A DNA stretch of 64,000 nt from Nemertoderma westbladi. Its lineage: Eukaryota; Xenacoelomorpha; Nemertodermatida; Nemertodermatidae. The notes beneath the pieces are model-generated. The model made no database searches and was not told where the DNA came from. It worked only from the letters and a program-made list of their open reading frames with translations. A program made the translations under genes and the position numbers. Location of the stretch: the NCBI GenBank assembly GCA_032718475.1, contig JAUCBJ010008204.1:37173-101172 (forward strand), read 5' to 3'. This document shows, in pieces, positions 23,590 through 35,355 of this stretch; the stretch's first letter is position 1; each line of letters starts with the position of its first letter.

Positions 23590-24549
23590 ACTTTTCAATC
23601 TCAGTCTGTATTCGGCTTCGCGTTCGAATTTGGACATGTCTCTATCAAAGTAGTATCGTATGCTGCCAGCCTCGAATTATTTGCCCGATAGTATTTGGTT
23701 AGCCATGGCGCAAGTGTCGAAAGAGAGGAGCAGTGGTCGGTTTGATGAGTCTTCTCGCGGTTTCCCCAATCGGGAGATTGTCTTATATGGTAGTTTCTCG
23801 TTGAGATAATCAAAGAGCAAATTACTGTCTACTTCTCGCTGTTTGTTGGAAGAATTGTTTCCATTGTCACCAGGAAAGTTTCGAATAACAATGTTATATT
23901 TGCGTTGGTCGTTTAAGTCGGATTATCTTCTCGATACTCACTGAGTCAATTGGTTTAGCAGCACATTTCTGCTCAATATAGTGTCATGGATATACTTGAG
24001 TTTTCTGGCGTTTTTCTTTACAATTTCGACCCAACATCCACCATCCTCCTCATTTACCAATTGAGGGGGTGGAGTCGTTTCTATGGTTACAATTTTAGAT
24101 CGGACTTCACCCTGCGCCACCTCTACATCGCTTAGTCGTACTTCAATCTCATGGCGAAGTGAGGCTAAGTCGTTGCCAAGGATGATTTTATTATCGTCGC
24201 CATCTGACTCAGTTAGAGCACGGAGTTTGTCTAGTTGTAGAATTTCTTCCTCGAGTGCAGTGATCCGTACTGCCGAACAGAAACCACATATACATTTTTT
24301 GGATAAGAAATTGTTTTGTCCAGAAGGTATGGTACTTTCCGTCAACACTGTTGTGCATGCAGAACATTCAACACTTGTGCGCACAAATTTATTGGAGGAT
24401 GCGACTGGTGTGAGTTTGGATTTGCCGTTTTTGGGTGTGACGGTGACGGGGTTGCGTTTCTCACCTACAGATAGCCGTATAATAAATTGTTGTATCGCCT
24501 GGTTTACTCGTCCCAGTTGTGATTGGTTGAGAGTTTGCTCATCATGCAA
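23590..24549 (-). pseudogene. LINE ORF1-like protein, broken
   Basis: The minus-strand frame from 24549 opens MHDEQTLNQSQLG, has a cysteine cluster (CSACTTVL and CICGFC), a helical segment EEEILQLDKLRAL and WVEIVKKNARKLK, and stops at 23938. Past the stop, in another frame, it continues with RKYNIVIRNFPGDNGNNSSN, ISRLGKPREDSSNRPLLLSF and RYYFDRDMSKFERE. The I-R-x-x-P ... R-L-G-K-P-R ... R-P-L-L pattern is typical of ORF1 proteins of L1/CR1/L2-like retrotransposons. One frame break and one stop disable it, and no RT ORF follows. Confidence 0.65.
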
Positions 24550-24704
24550 TCGTTTATGTTATACAGGGAGTAAGTAGATATAGAGCCCTGCTATACAATA
24601 TTACTGTTGTAAGATTTCCAGTTTGATCAGCTGTATATTGTCCAGTTGTCTTAGGTAAACTCTTCCTCTTGTGCCCCTACAGCACAGCCCTATAAAAAAA
24701 TGGT

Positions 24705-25395
24705 AAAACGAACTTAGATCCTGCAAGGCCTGACTTTGATGAACTTAGATCTTTCCGAACTTAGGTCTATCTATCTGGGCGAACTTAGATCATAACTAGG
24801 TGAACTTAGATCCTAACTAGGTGAACTTAGATCCCAATTTATGCTATTAAAAGCCTTTTGGTAATCATCTCCTAGTCGCGAAGCGAACTTAAATCCCACG
24901 TTGAAAGCAAAGCGAACTTAGATATTAGGTGGACTTATAGATCCAAATTTATGCAAATTCCTTGGCACACGCTAGAGGAGAAGCGAACTTAGATCCCACT
25001 GTCATACTACTGTCATACACATCAAAGTAGTTGCGATCAGTGAATCACCAACAAACTATAATTTGCTAATTAATAGCTAATTCATTGCAATCTATTGGGG
25101 GTGGGATCTAAGTTCGCTTCCCTTCAAGCGTGATAATATTTACATTACAGTAAGGTCTGCTGGCCTACAGTATGGGAATGACATTTCACATTAACACAGC
25201 TACGGTACAGCAATGTATGCAATATATGCGAGATCTAAGTTTCGTACATGTTGAGGATCTAAGTTCGTATGGGAAGGATCTAAGTTCGTATGGGAAGGAT
25301 CTAAGTTCGTATGGTAAGGATCTATGTTCGTCTGGTAAGGATCTATGTTCACCCAAGATCTAAGTTCGTTCAGGATCTAAGGTGCTCTAGGATCT
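24705..25395. mobile_element. Foldback cluster of GAACTTAGATC motifs
   Basis: About ten copies of GAACTTAGATC (some GCGAACTTAGATCCCA) lie on the plus strand at 24712-24995. About ten reversed copies (GATCTAAGTTCG) lie at 25107-25395, around an approximately 110-bp spacer. The innermost parts are inverted repeats: CACGCTAGAGGAGAAGCGAA on the left, CTTCGCTTCCC/CAAGCGTG on the right. No target duplication was found. On the right arm part of the array is a 21-bp tandem repeat, which produces a spurious SYGKDLS reading frame. Confidence 0.7.
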
Positions 25396-25827
25396 AAAGC
25401 CGAGGAACCTAAAAAAATGTATACTTTGCCTATACAGCTATGTATATCTGTACCCTGCAGCACCGTCTGTACAACTGTATGTACACAGCTGTATACTGAT
25501 GTAAATGTGCAATGTAATGTATACACCTGTCAGCCTGTATACTTACCTGCTTCAGGGCAGCAGTGGTTACTGCTGTCAGGCTGTAGGCCTACTCTACTGG
25601 TAAAACAGTATAAGATAAGACAGTAAGATAACCTCTTACAGTCTTACCTTACAGTCTTATGCCCTATCTCTGTACTGTATCTATCTGCCTATGACAGTCT
25701 GCAGTCTGACCGGTGGTAGGGCTTACTACGGACGGCCTACTCTAAATCATAAAACGTCAACCATCAACGGCTGAATATTTTGAAAGAATAACCCTGTAAC
25801 CATCATTTTATTTTGATATTTCCGATA
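25396..25827. other. Upstream region of TMEM120
   Basis: A 5' flank of mixed composition with many GTACAG/CTGTAC words. It probably holds the promoter and 5' UTR of TMEM120. No TATA box was assigned. Confidence 0.35.
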
Positions 25828-28800
25828 ATGAACGCTGTAGATTCGGACTGGGAGGAGCTAGAGAAGCACAACCGAACTATCGAAGACAATCTCAGGAAGT
25901 ATTGGGAGCTCGTGGAGGATGTACAAAAGAACCAGAATCAACTTCGTGTTGAGATAAATGGACAACGAAAGAGACTGCAGAAGTACACGGATTTGATTAA
26001 GGTTAGTACTTCAGTACTGTACGTTACGGTAAGTTCATTTCAGAAGTTGATTGGTAGGCCTAGCTGAGTTACCGAGAAAGATGTAGAAACATCAGACAGA
26101 GATACGTCAGTAGGTAGTGTAGTCGTAGCTCGTAGCGTAGTGTAGGTCTATAACTGCTATCTGCTGACCTGTATACTAGCGAAGCGAACTATGTCGATTA
26201 AGTTCTGAAGTTAGCCTATATATCTTCTCAAAACTTTGACGTATGTTTTTCATAATTAAATAACTTAATAATTAGGTGTAGTTCTGCTCTGCGCACTTGT
26301 GTCAAATAGGGCAGTAGGGGACCCTCCCAATCCATAATCTGCTAATCCTGAAATCACCTAAACTGAAGTAACTTGGGACTTGGGGACTCACTAGTGCCGG
26401 TTAGTAAAGCAGTAAAGGAGCAGGTTACAGAGGCGAGTTGAAAGGAACCAAAACAATAAACGAAAGTTAGGAATATAGTTATCACACCTGCTAAATTTAA
26501 GGATTAGCATGTGATTTAGGATTAGAGATTACAGGATTAGGGCGGTCCCCTATTTGACACAAGTGCCGTAGTTAATCTGTTTAAAAATCTAAACTATAAA
26601 TTAAAGTATCTTTATCTCTGTATCCACTCATGCTATTTAAGCCTCGCCAATATATTTGTTTGTTTTACAGAACGAGGCTAAACAAGGGAAATCGGTGGAA
26701 AATAGTGTGAAGCAGTTAAAAATCCGCGCGAAACAGAAGAGCTTGGAAGAAGTCGAGATATGGCTTCCTAAGGACAACGGGAGGTAAACCTTATTACGTC
26801 AACTCAAACTAATGCATTAATGGTGCCCGAATCGGGATCTTTAACAGCTACCGCCTCGCTATAAAGTAGGGCTCTATCCTGTTTGAGTTTGGGGGCCTCC
26901 CGCCTTTTCAGAGTTCCGGTAGGCCGATACATCTGACTGTTGATTCTCAATAAGATTTGGTTTTATATTTGGTTTTCTATTCTACAACATTCCTTTCTCT
27001 CGTTTATTGTTTTGGTTCCTTTTAACTCGCCTCTGTAACCTGCTCCTTTACTAACCTGCCTGGTTTTGGAGGCCCCCAAACAGATCCCTAGAAACATAAT
27101 CCCTAAAGTAGATAAAACTCGTTTTGTTTCAGATTTGAGATTCTGACAGTTGGAGTTAGGTGTTGTTGACTGTTTTATTTTCATTAAATTCCGAAGGGAT
27201 AGACAGACACAAGACAGGCGGCTCTAATATTTTTTAGACTAAATTTTATATAAACTATCCTGAAAAATAATAGGGAAAATTGCAAGTAATTAATATGAAT
27301 GGAATCATTTTACTTATTATTATATTACTAGTTACTTACATTACTAGTGTATCCTTTGTCCTAGTGTATCCTTTGCCCTAGTGCATCCTTTTTCCTAGTG
27401 TATCATTTGTCCTAGTGTATCGTTTGTCCTAGTGTATCCTTTGTCCTAGTGTATCACTTGTCCTAGTGTATCATTTGTCCTAGTATATTCTTTGCTCTGG
27501 TATATTCTTTTCTCTACTGTATTCTTTTCTCTAGTGTACTCTTTGCTCTAGTGTATTCTTTGCTCTAGTGTATTCTTTGCTCTAGAGTATTCTTTGCTCT
27601 AGTGTATCATTTGCCCTAGAGTATCATTTGTCTAGCTAGAGTACCAATTTACCCATCAGGTTGTTACATCACATCATGTTGATACAGTTCACTGCCTGTG
27701 ATACACTAATTTTTCAGGATACTTGGTACCATTCTCGGTCCGGTTGATATATCCCTGAATACGAGATCCGATAAGTTTCGATATAAATCGAACTACGAGA
27801 GATTTAAACTAACGGTGATGATGTTAAACACGGTATTGGCCATGACCAATCTATGTATCGGAAGTGTGCGGGTGTTGGACGCCTTGCTGAACTATCTGTT
27901 AGGTAAGAACAACGTTCTGTCAGGCATTATTATTTGGTAGTAAGTAATCTTGTACCTGTAGCCTCCTACACCATTGAACGTTTGTTTCAGTTTGGTACTA
28001 TTGTACTTTGACTATCAGGGAACACATACTGATCGTGAACGGGTCTCGCATTAAGAGATGGTGGATCCTTCATCATTATATATCGATATTTCTATCCGGA
28101 ATTCTATTGATTTGGCCGGATTCAGTTTCTTATCAAATGTTTCGGAAGCAATTCCTTATATTCTGTGTATACAACAGGTTAGATAAAGAAAGCATCTATT
28201 TTACTATAATAATTATTATCTTTATAGTTCTGTGTGATGCAGGTCAATAGAGGGTGCAAATATTCTAAGCATGTAAGTGCAGTTTATTTTATTGTTTGAC
28301 ATATAATTATTGTTGGACAGCTTCTAGTATATCGAATATATCTCAGTAGTCAGTAGACCATAGAGGGCGATAATTTATTATAGTAGACAGTAATAGAACC
28401 CCAGGAGACCAGGTCTTTGAATCTTATCGTATACAAATATTATAAAGAATGATTACAGAGGCATACTCGACGATGAGTGTATAGATATAATGTAGTTAAT
28501 AGGTTTAAACAGCTGTTATTCATTTACAGTTGTGTCGCGGTCCTACAGTTCTACTACCAGAACGGATCTCTCTACAGACTCCGGGCTCTCGGACAGTCAT
28601 CCACTATGGCCCTAACCGTTGAAGGTTTCCAGTCCTGGATGTGGAGAGGATTGTCTTTCCTTCTACCATTCCTATTTGCCGGTTACGCTTTTATGGTTAG
28701 TATCGATAGTAACCAGGTTCGAGGGACAGTAGACTGATCAATATTTTAGGATATCATGTAATAAAACATTATGATAAATTATAATAAAAATATCAGCCGT

Positions 28801-31048
28801 CCCGACCCTACTAGGGCTAGAACCCGGGACAACTGAGCTACCAGGACGGATGAATAATTTATTCGCTATGGAGTGGGCTATCATATTTGGCCTTTAACTA
28901 ATCACTCAAAGGTAAGTACAATGCTCAATGCTATTCCCGTGCTCTGTCAGTGATGGCAACCATGCCTCAAAGAATAACTACAGTGTTTTAGAAAGCATTG
29001 TTATCCCGTATGCCAGGCCCAGGCTGATAATAATAAATTAATTGCTGTGGGGTGAATACAAACTCCACATCAGGCAAAAACAAATGCAATATGCGAAACA
29101 CTCAGAAGATAAACTCGTCAGAAGAGGCCGAAACTAATCCATACAGTCTAATGGTCCAAGAAAGGTAAATCACAAACCAGCTGCCCGACAAGTGGGAGGA
29201 CCACTTCACCCACCTCGGAAAACGAATGGAGGATTATGATCAATTCACTGAACTTGCCAATGAATACATAAGTAAACGATGACAATGATAAATCAGCCAT
29301 TTACTGAAGAACTTCAGGGATGACTGTAGAAAGGCGAAAGGGTCTATTTACTGAAGAGGAAGTCAAACGGTAAATCAGGCGGACCAGACCATGTACCCTA
29401 CGAGTGGCTAAAGCATCTCTCCTGTTTAACCTACTCTTTCTAACATCGTTATTCAACGCATGTCTGTCAACTGGAAACTGGAAAAATAGTCTAATGAAGG
29501 TCATTTTTAAAGGTAAGGCATCACGGTTGGACCCAGACGCTTACAGAGGAATTGGTCTTATCTGCAACTTATACAAAATACTAACAGGATTCATAGAAAC
29601 TCGTTTGAGGAAACTACCTTGTAAAATTCCACTGAGCAATTCGGGTTCATGCCGGGGTCATCGACTATGACTCCACTATAGCCCAACTGATAAAATAATC
29701 TTTCATAGACTTCAGAAAAGCATTTGATACCGTTCCAAGATTTAAACTGCTTTCTAAATTAAGAAACACATTCCATATCCGAGGAAACTTGTTAAATCTC
29801 ATCATATATCTCATCATATCTGTTGTTGTATCTTATCTTGAATGCTCCATGTAAGTATCTGCCTAACCCTAAGATGACGTCAAGATTCTTACTTGATAAC
29901 AAACGACGAAATTTATTTATTGACGGACAGATGACGAATCTGCTATGCAGGAAACGACTCCGTATCCCACTGTACGCGTTACAAACGAGAAGAAAATGGA
30001 ATTCGTCTTCTACTAGACCTCTATCACATATCGGACATAACCTCTGGTTCCTTGGTATGTCGTACCACCGTCCAGTTTCTATCATTAATTCATGGGAGAA
30101 ACAGCGAAACCTAGCTAACAGCCGTCGAAAAGAAATATGACCTGCAAGTCCATCCAGATAATACTCGCTAGAGAAAGTTTCCTTGACATATAGCTAGCTG
30201 TCCTTCTAAGAATCACGGATAAATCCCCACCAGGTCTGATTAAATTGATCCTGTAACCTTAATTTAATTTCTAGGATAATTGCATTCTTGTTGTCAATAC
30301 AATTGCTCTGGTCATTCCATAACCATGAGAACCCCAAGGAATTAAGCGGACCCCTGACTGAAGCCGCCCAGCCCAACAACTCCCCGTACCTTCCACCGTT
30401 TTGTTGTATTTCTGTTTCGGTAACCTAGCCTCAGGCATTTTCTAGAGCTTAAACCAGTACCTAATGATCCGTAATTTCCAATTGATCACCAAAGGAAAGT
30501 ATCCAGTCTCACCATATGCCGTAAAATTAGCTGTTGACGATTTCACACCTAAGAAATGTTTAAGGAACTTAAAAACCAATCTATCATCCATAGCTATACA
30601 TTCGTTGAAACCCCATATCTCAGCACCGTAACATAAAATTGGCTTTATCAGTGCATCAAAAAGATGTTTGGCCAGCGAGAAATCAATAAACGGGAACTTT
30701 AGAAAATATTTAATTCAGACAAAGTAGGCCCTTTCCGCCTTCTCAGCTAGAGTTCTCCGAGCCAAGTTAAAAAACACCTATAAAAAACACCTATAAAATA
30801 TGTTTACGTTATTTTTACAATCCCTGTAATAAATATAACATTTTTTGCAGTTGTATAATTCCTACAGTTTATACCACATCTCCCAACACCCAGAATGCCA
30901 CGAATGGCAGGTACTCTGGCTATCTGTGATATTCTTCGTTTTATTTCTTGGTAACTTTGTAACTCTATTGAGAGTTATTGTGGCAAAGATAACTACCGAT
31001 AAGGCGGCGGCGAAACAACTCAGTAGACGTTACAGTATGTGTGACTGA
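25828..31048 (+). CDS. TMEM120: TMEM120 (TACAN-family membrane protein), six exons
   Basis: Coding exons are 25828-26001, 26671-26783, 27718-27902, 27991-28177, 28530-28695 and 30851-31048. All junctions are GT...AG and phases agree. Together they give 340 residues, matching human TMEM120A (343). Exon 1 encodes an N-terminal coiled coil ([20 protein letters not shown]). Exons 3-6 carry the six-helix membrane domain, with the signature [33 protein letters not shown] in exon 4 and [20 protein letters not shown] in exon 5. TMEM120 proteins sit in the ER or nuclear envelope, bind coenzyme A, resemble fatty-acid elongases and are linked to adipocyte function; a mechanosensor role is disputed. An upstream in-frame TTG is not used; the ATG at 25828 fits the family. 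A and B paralogs are not separable here. Confidence 0.95.
26293..26566. mobile_element. Small MITE in TMEM120 intron 1
   Basis: GCACTTGTGTCAAATAGGG at 26293 is matched by its complement ending at 26566, a span of 274 bp. The interior holds a minus-strand copy of the 55-bp hairpin repeat (26411-26463). No clear target duplication was found. Confidence 0.7.
26865..27092. mobile_element. Second small inverted-repeat element in TMEM120 intron 2
   Basis: AGGGCTCTATCCTGTTTGAG with TTTGGGGGCCTCC on the left pairs with GGAGGCCCCCAAACAGATCCCT on the right after small gaps. It encloses a plus-strand hairpin-repeat copy at 26999-27053 that shares the variant CCTTTTAACTCGCC with the copy in the intron 1 MITE. 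Confidence 0.55.
27344..27640. repeat. 17-bp tandem repeat in TMEM120 intron 2
   Basis: About 17 imperfect copies of CCTAGTGTATCCTTTGT. The 5' half favours the TTTGTCCTAG form and the 3' half the TTTGCTCTAG form, so the array has two subfamilies. Confidence 0.9.
28795..28855 (-). mobile_element. tRNA-derived SINE head, shortened
   Basis: The minus strand reads GTCCTGGTAGCTCAGTTG (a good A box) and then almost at once GTCCCGGGTTCTAGCCCT (B-box-like), followed by AGTAGGGTCGGGACGG. The anticodon arm is missing, so this is not a tRNA gene but a deleted tRNA-derived SINE. It lies in TMEM120 intron 5. Confidence 0.5.
29340..29765 (+). pseudogene. LINE reverse transcriptase fragment in TMEM120 intron 5
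   Basis: The sequence gives [18 protein letters not shown], then [20 protein letters not shown] and [18 protein letters not shown], the fingers region of a non-LTR RT. After a frame break it gives [17 protein letters not shown] (motif A). Stops and shifts show it is dead. Confidence 0.85.
29792..30760 (-). pseudogene. LINE ORF2 C-terminal fragment, opposite strand
   Basis: On the minus strand, upstream part: [20 protein letters not shown] and [20 protein letters not shown]. Downstream part: [20 protein letters not shown] followed by C, the cysteine-rich end of many LINE ORF2 proteins. It lies head-to-head with the RT fragment at 29340-29765, perhaps as two halves of one inverted element or two separate insertions. 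Confidence 0.8.
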
Positions 31049-31345
31049 ATGACGTCATCATACTGCCGAGCCGTTGATTCTGCGAGAGAGAGAACAATGG
31101 TATAGTCATAGGAAATAGAAAGCTCTCATTCTAAGTGGTAAATCACTCGTCCCATTGCAATAGGTTGTCATTGTCATCATTTAATGATGAATCGTGTTAT
31201 TAACTTTCTGTTATTCTATATTATTGGTAATGACTACCGACTTGCTTAAGTTATAATTGAATCATCCACTATCACCAAGTAGGTGTGCTAGTCTCAGGAT
31301 TTAGTATGTTGATTCAACAGCTAGGGATGCCTTTTAGTAGCCTAC
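31049..31345. other. 3' flank of TMEM120
   Basis: Probably 3' UTR and spacer; no other feature is seen. Confidence 0.4.
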
Positions 31346-31347
31346 TA

Positions 31348-32420
31348 TACGGCAGCTCCAAAATCAAAAACCCAGTATGTCAATTTGTTTCGAAATCGAT
31401 TTTTGGAGTTTTTGGGGGCGTCGAATTCATCTGACTCAGTTTCGAAACCTTAGAACTAACCGATTTCACAGTATTAACAATGAATTCATTAACTAATTAG
31501 CTAATTTAGAGCAAATACCACGTCGAAACACAGTAATGCTAGTTACTAGGTTTCGTTTATCCTTTCTGGTGTTATTATGAAAAAGTTACTCCATCAAAAC
31601 CCAGTATGTGCTCAAAAATCCCAAGATCCTACGCCAAAACCCAGTAACTGCACTTACTGGGTTTCGAGCAAAATTCTTTACTGGTTTTTCACCTGGTATT
31701 TTCTGAACAAAATTGAGTATCATTTCCGAAAGACAAATTGTCCAAGTCAAAACCCAGTATGTATATTATCTTTGTCAGATTTACCACGTCAAAACCCAGT
31801 AAACAGAGTTACTGGGTTTCCAGCAGTTTCAGATACTGGGTTTTGACGTGGGATTTCCCGAATGCAGATACTATGCCAAACCAAAACTCAGTAACTCCGG
31901 CAACGCTACAGACGTAGACAAGTAATTAAATGTTCTAGAATATTATATTCTAGAATGTTGCCTCTTTGTTTTCGCTAACCGTTGACGAAGGAAGTCAGAG
32001 TTACTGGGTTTTGGCGAAGGGACTTGTCAGTTACTTGGTTTTCGCATGGGAAAGGTAACTGATTGGAAAAGTTAAATGTTAGTTTACTGGGTTTTGGTGC
32101 GGGCAAATTAGTTACTGTGTACTGTAATGGGAATCATTACGTTACTGGGTATTGATGCATCAAAAGTCACAATTGTTTTCTTTACTACCATACCAAAACC
32201 GTGTAAGTCGATATATAAGAAAGGTAAGGAATAAATTTTAAAAAAGTTTTGGGCTTTTGGTACTAATATATATGTACAATTTGTAAAGGTACACAAAATT
32301 ATAAATCATCAAATTAAATTTCAACCAAATGCCAGCTGTTTAAAGTCCAAAAACTTTAAACGCGATTATCTCGAAAAGTCAGAAAATTTACTTACTGGGT
32401 TTTGGTTTGGAGCTGCCGTA
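31348..32420. mobile_element. MITE-like element, 1073 bp, filled with CCCAGTA motifs
   Basis: TACGGCAGCTCCAAAATC at the left end is mirrored by GGTTTGGAGCTGCCGTA at the right, and both ends are flanked by TA (31346-31347 and 32421-32422). The interior carries about 15 copies of AAAACCCAGTA or its complement TACTGGGTTTT. Copies in the left part are mainly plus, those in the right part mainly minus. No transposase is encoded. The TA target site suggests mobilisation by a Tc1/mariner-type enzyme. Confidence 0.8.
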
Positions 32421-32424
32421 TACC

Positions 32425-33249
32425 CATTGCAGTGTATAATTAATTGTAGATGTAATTTTTCAGTATTTTGGGTTAATGGTATAAAATATATTCACCACTA
32501 TATTTCAGACACTCACTACTCACACCCACCATTATTTATAATAAATATATCAATTTATTAATTGATTTTATCGTATATTTTGTTGTCTAGAACTCTTAAT
32601 CGCACCATCACTATAACTTACTTTACGTTACATTTCACCTGTTGTACCAGTTCTTCTAGTATAGTAAATACCAAATATCATGCCACGCTATATGTCTATA
32701 TAGCGTGGCCCGGGATTAGGGATTTTTACAGGAGCTACGCATGGCGGGGGCGGGGTTAGGGGATTGACACAAATACAATCTGGGGGATTCAACACGGTTA
32801 ATTACCAATTAAGCTAAAGTAACTGGATACATTGGCAGACTATTCTTCTATCTAACCAAAGCAATAAACTAGAGACACCATAATAGCGCATATGGGTTTC
32901 GGTTGAATTTTAGCCCTTAATTCCTGTTATTTGCGTATTTATTATCAAGCTCCCCCCCCCCCCCCCCCATGTTTTCCGATTATTTTTGTGACAGTTGTAG
33001 GCCTAGTTTAATGTAAGTTAAAATTATTATTATTATTATTATTGTTTATTAACAATTTAATTTAGCTATTTAATTAGAAAATAAAAATTCAGCCCGACGG
33101 CAAATCAACTGTAATAACGGTATTTAACAACGGTATTTAAGTATTTAACGGGCTGGTATTACCGAGATTTCCCTTGCTACCTAATTTATTATTGATATCT
33201 AAAAAAATTTTACATTTTACCTGACAATTAATTTATTTATAGTCCACCA
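32425..33249. other. Intergenic, AT-rich
   Basis: No gene is seen. There is a run of 17 C at 32952-32968, an (ATT)n microsatellite near 33022-33044 and a partial reversed hairpin-repeat copy at about 32850-32875. GCCACGCTATATGTCTATATAGCGTGGC near 32681-32708 is a near-perfect palindrome. Confidence 0.5.
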
Positions 33250-33360
33250 CCACATCTATGGCATCACAAATGGCTCAAAATCTAATATTTATACATTCAA
33301 TCAGTATACGCATTCAATCAGTTTTATTATTGAAATCAATCAGCTTACATTGAATTACAA

Positions 33361-34905
33361 TTAAATATAAATATTGAAATAAATTGAAATATATTGAAAT
33401 AAATTGAAATATATTGAAATAAATTGAAATAAATTGAAATATATTGAAATATATTGAAATAAATTGAAATAAATTGAAATATATTGAAATATATTGAAAT
33501 AAATTGAAATATATTGAAATATATTGAAATATATTGAAATAAATTGAAATAATATATTGAAATAAATTGAAATATATTGAAATAAATTGAAATATATTGA
33601 AATAAATTGAAATAAATTGAAATATATTGAAATATATTGAAATAAATTGAAATATATTGAAATAAATTGAAATAAATTGAAATATATTGAAATATATTGA
33701 AATAAATTGAAATAAATTGAAATATATTGAAATATATTGAAATAAATTGAAATATATTGAAATATATTGAAATATATTGAAATAAATTGAAATAATATAT
33801 TGAAATAAATTGAAATATATTGAAATAAATTGAAATATATTGAAATAAATTGAAATAAATTGAAATATATTGAAATAAATTGAAATAAATTGAAATATAT
33901 TGAAATAAATTGAAATAAATTGAAATATATTGAAATAAATTGAAATAAATTGAAATAAATTGAAATATATTGAAATATATTGAAATAAATTGAAATAAAT
34001 TGAAATATATTGAAATATATTGAAATAAATTGAAATAAATTGAAATATATTGAAATATATTGAAATAAATTGAAATATATTGAAATATATTGAAATATAT
34101 TGAAATAAATTGAAATATATTGAAATATATTGAAATATATTGAAATAAATTGAAATAATATATTGAAATAAATTGAAATATATTGAAATAAATTGAAATA
34201 TATTGAAATAAATTGAAATAAATTGAAATATATTGAAATATATTGAAATATATTGAAATAAATTGAAATATATTGAAATAAATTGAAATATATTGAAATA
34301 AATTGAAATATATTGAAATAAATTGAAATAAATTGAAATATATTGAAATAAATTGAAATAAATTGAAATATATTGAAATAAATTGAAATATATTGAAATA
34401 AATTGAAATAAATTGAAATATATTGAAATATATTGAAATAAATTGAAATAAATTGAAATATATTGAAATATATTGAAATAAATTGAAATATATTGAAATA
34501 TATTGAAATATATTGAAATAAATTGAAATAATATATTGAAATAAATTGAAATATATTGAAATAAATTGAAATATATTGAAATAAATTGAAATAAATTGAA
34601 ATATATTGAAATATATTGAAATATATTGAAATAAATTGAAATATATTGAAATAAATTGAAATATATTGAAATAAATTGAAATATATTGAAATAAATTGAA
34701 ATATATTGAAATAAATTGAAATATATTGAAATAAATTGAAATATATTGAAATAAATTGAAATATATTGAAATAAATTGAAATATATTGAAATAAATTGAA
34801 ATATATTGAAATAAATTGAAATATATTGAAATAAATTGAAATATATTGAAATAAATTGAAATATATTGAAATAAATTGAAATAAATTGAAATATATTGAA
34901 ATAAA
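33361..34905. repeat. 10-bp satellite array, about 150 units
   Basis: The unit is TGAAATAAAT or TGAAATATAT, differing at one A/T position. Four 13-bp variants (TGAAATAATATAT) at 33548, 33791, 34154 and 34527 mark larger repeats spaced 243, 363 and 373 bp apart. From about 34640 to 34880 the two unit types alternate strictly. The 535-codon minus-strand frame through it is only the repeat read as IYFNIFQFIS and is not a gene. Confidence 0.95.
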
Positions 34906-35355
34906 TTGTATTATATTGCAATATTATTGTAACATAAATATTGCAATATATAATTCAAGATGAAATCAGCTGTTTACAGCCCGTCATCAGTTACCTAGGC
35001 AACCAGAGTGAAAAAATCGAAATCTCAGCTTTGGATACTGCTACGTGCAGGCCCATAGAGGCAATATGGGTACCCCTGGGGTAACAGTGTAATGCCATGG
35101 ATGTGTATGTCTGTATCGTATGTCTACAGCCATAAAGGCTAAGACAGCAAAGCAAGGAAGGCTAGTAGTAGCAAGGCCATCATAATACGGCCTTATTACA
35201 GCATATTACGATGAGTATTACGATGGTGTTGGTACTACACCATCGTGTTGGTACCTACACTTCAGTACTAGAAAGATTGCCTTGGCACTCTGGTTGCCTA
35301 GGTAACAACTGATTTGATTTGATGAAACAGCTGATTTCATCTTGAATTATATATT

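Noticed and set aside
25172-25363. Frame with repeated SYGKDLS
   Set aside because: It is a translation of a 21-bp local tandem repeat within the GAACTTAGATC foldback cluster.
24705-25395. CRISPR-like array (repeated motif with spacers)
   Set aside because: Spacers vary in length, copies are on both strands in mirror order, and the DNA is from an animal nucleus.
28795-28855. Possible tRNA gene on the minus strand
   Set aside because: The A and B boxes nearly touch, so there is no anticodon arm.
33314-34921. 535-codon minus-strand frame of IYFNIFQFIS repeats
   Set aside because: It is a direct reading of the 10-bp satellite (30 bp gives 10 residues) and has no conserved domain or promoter context.
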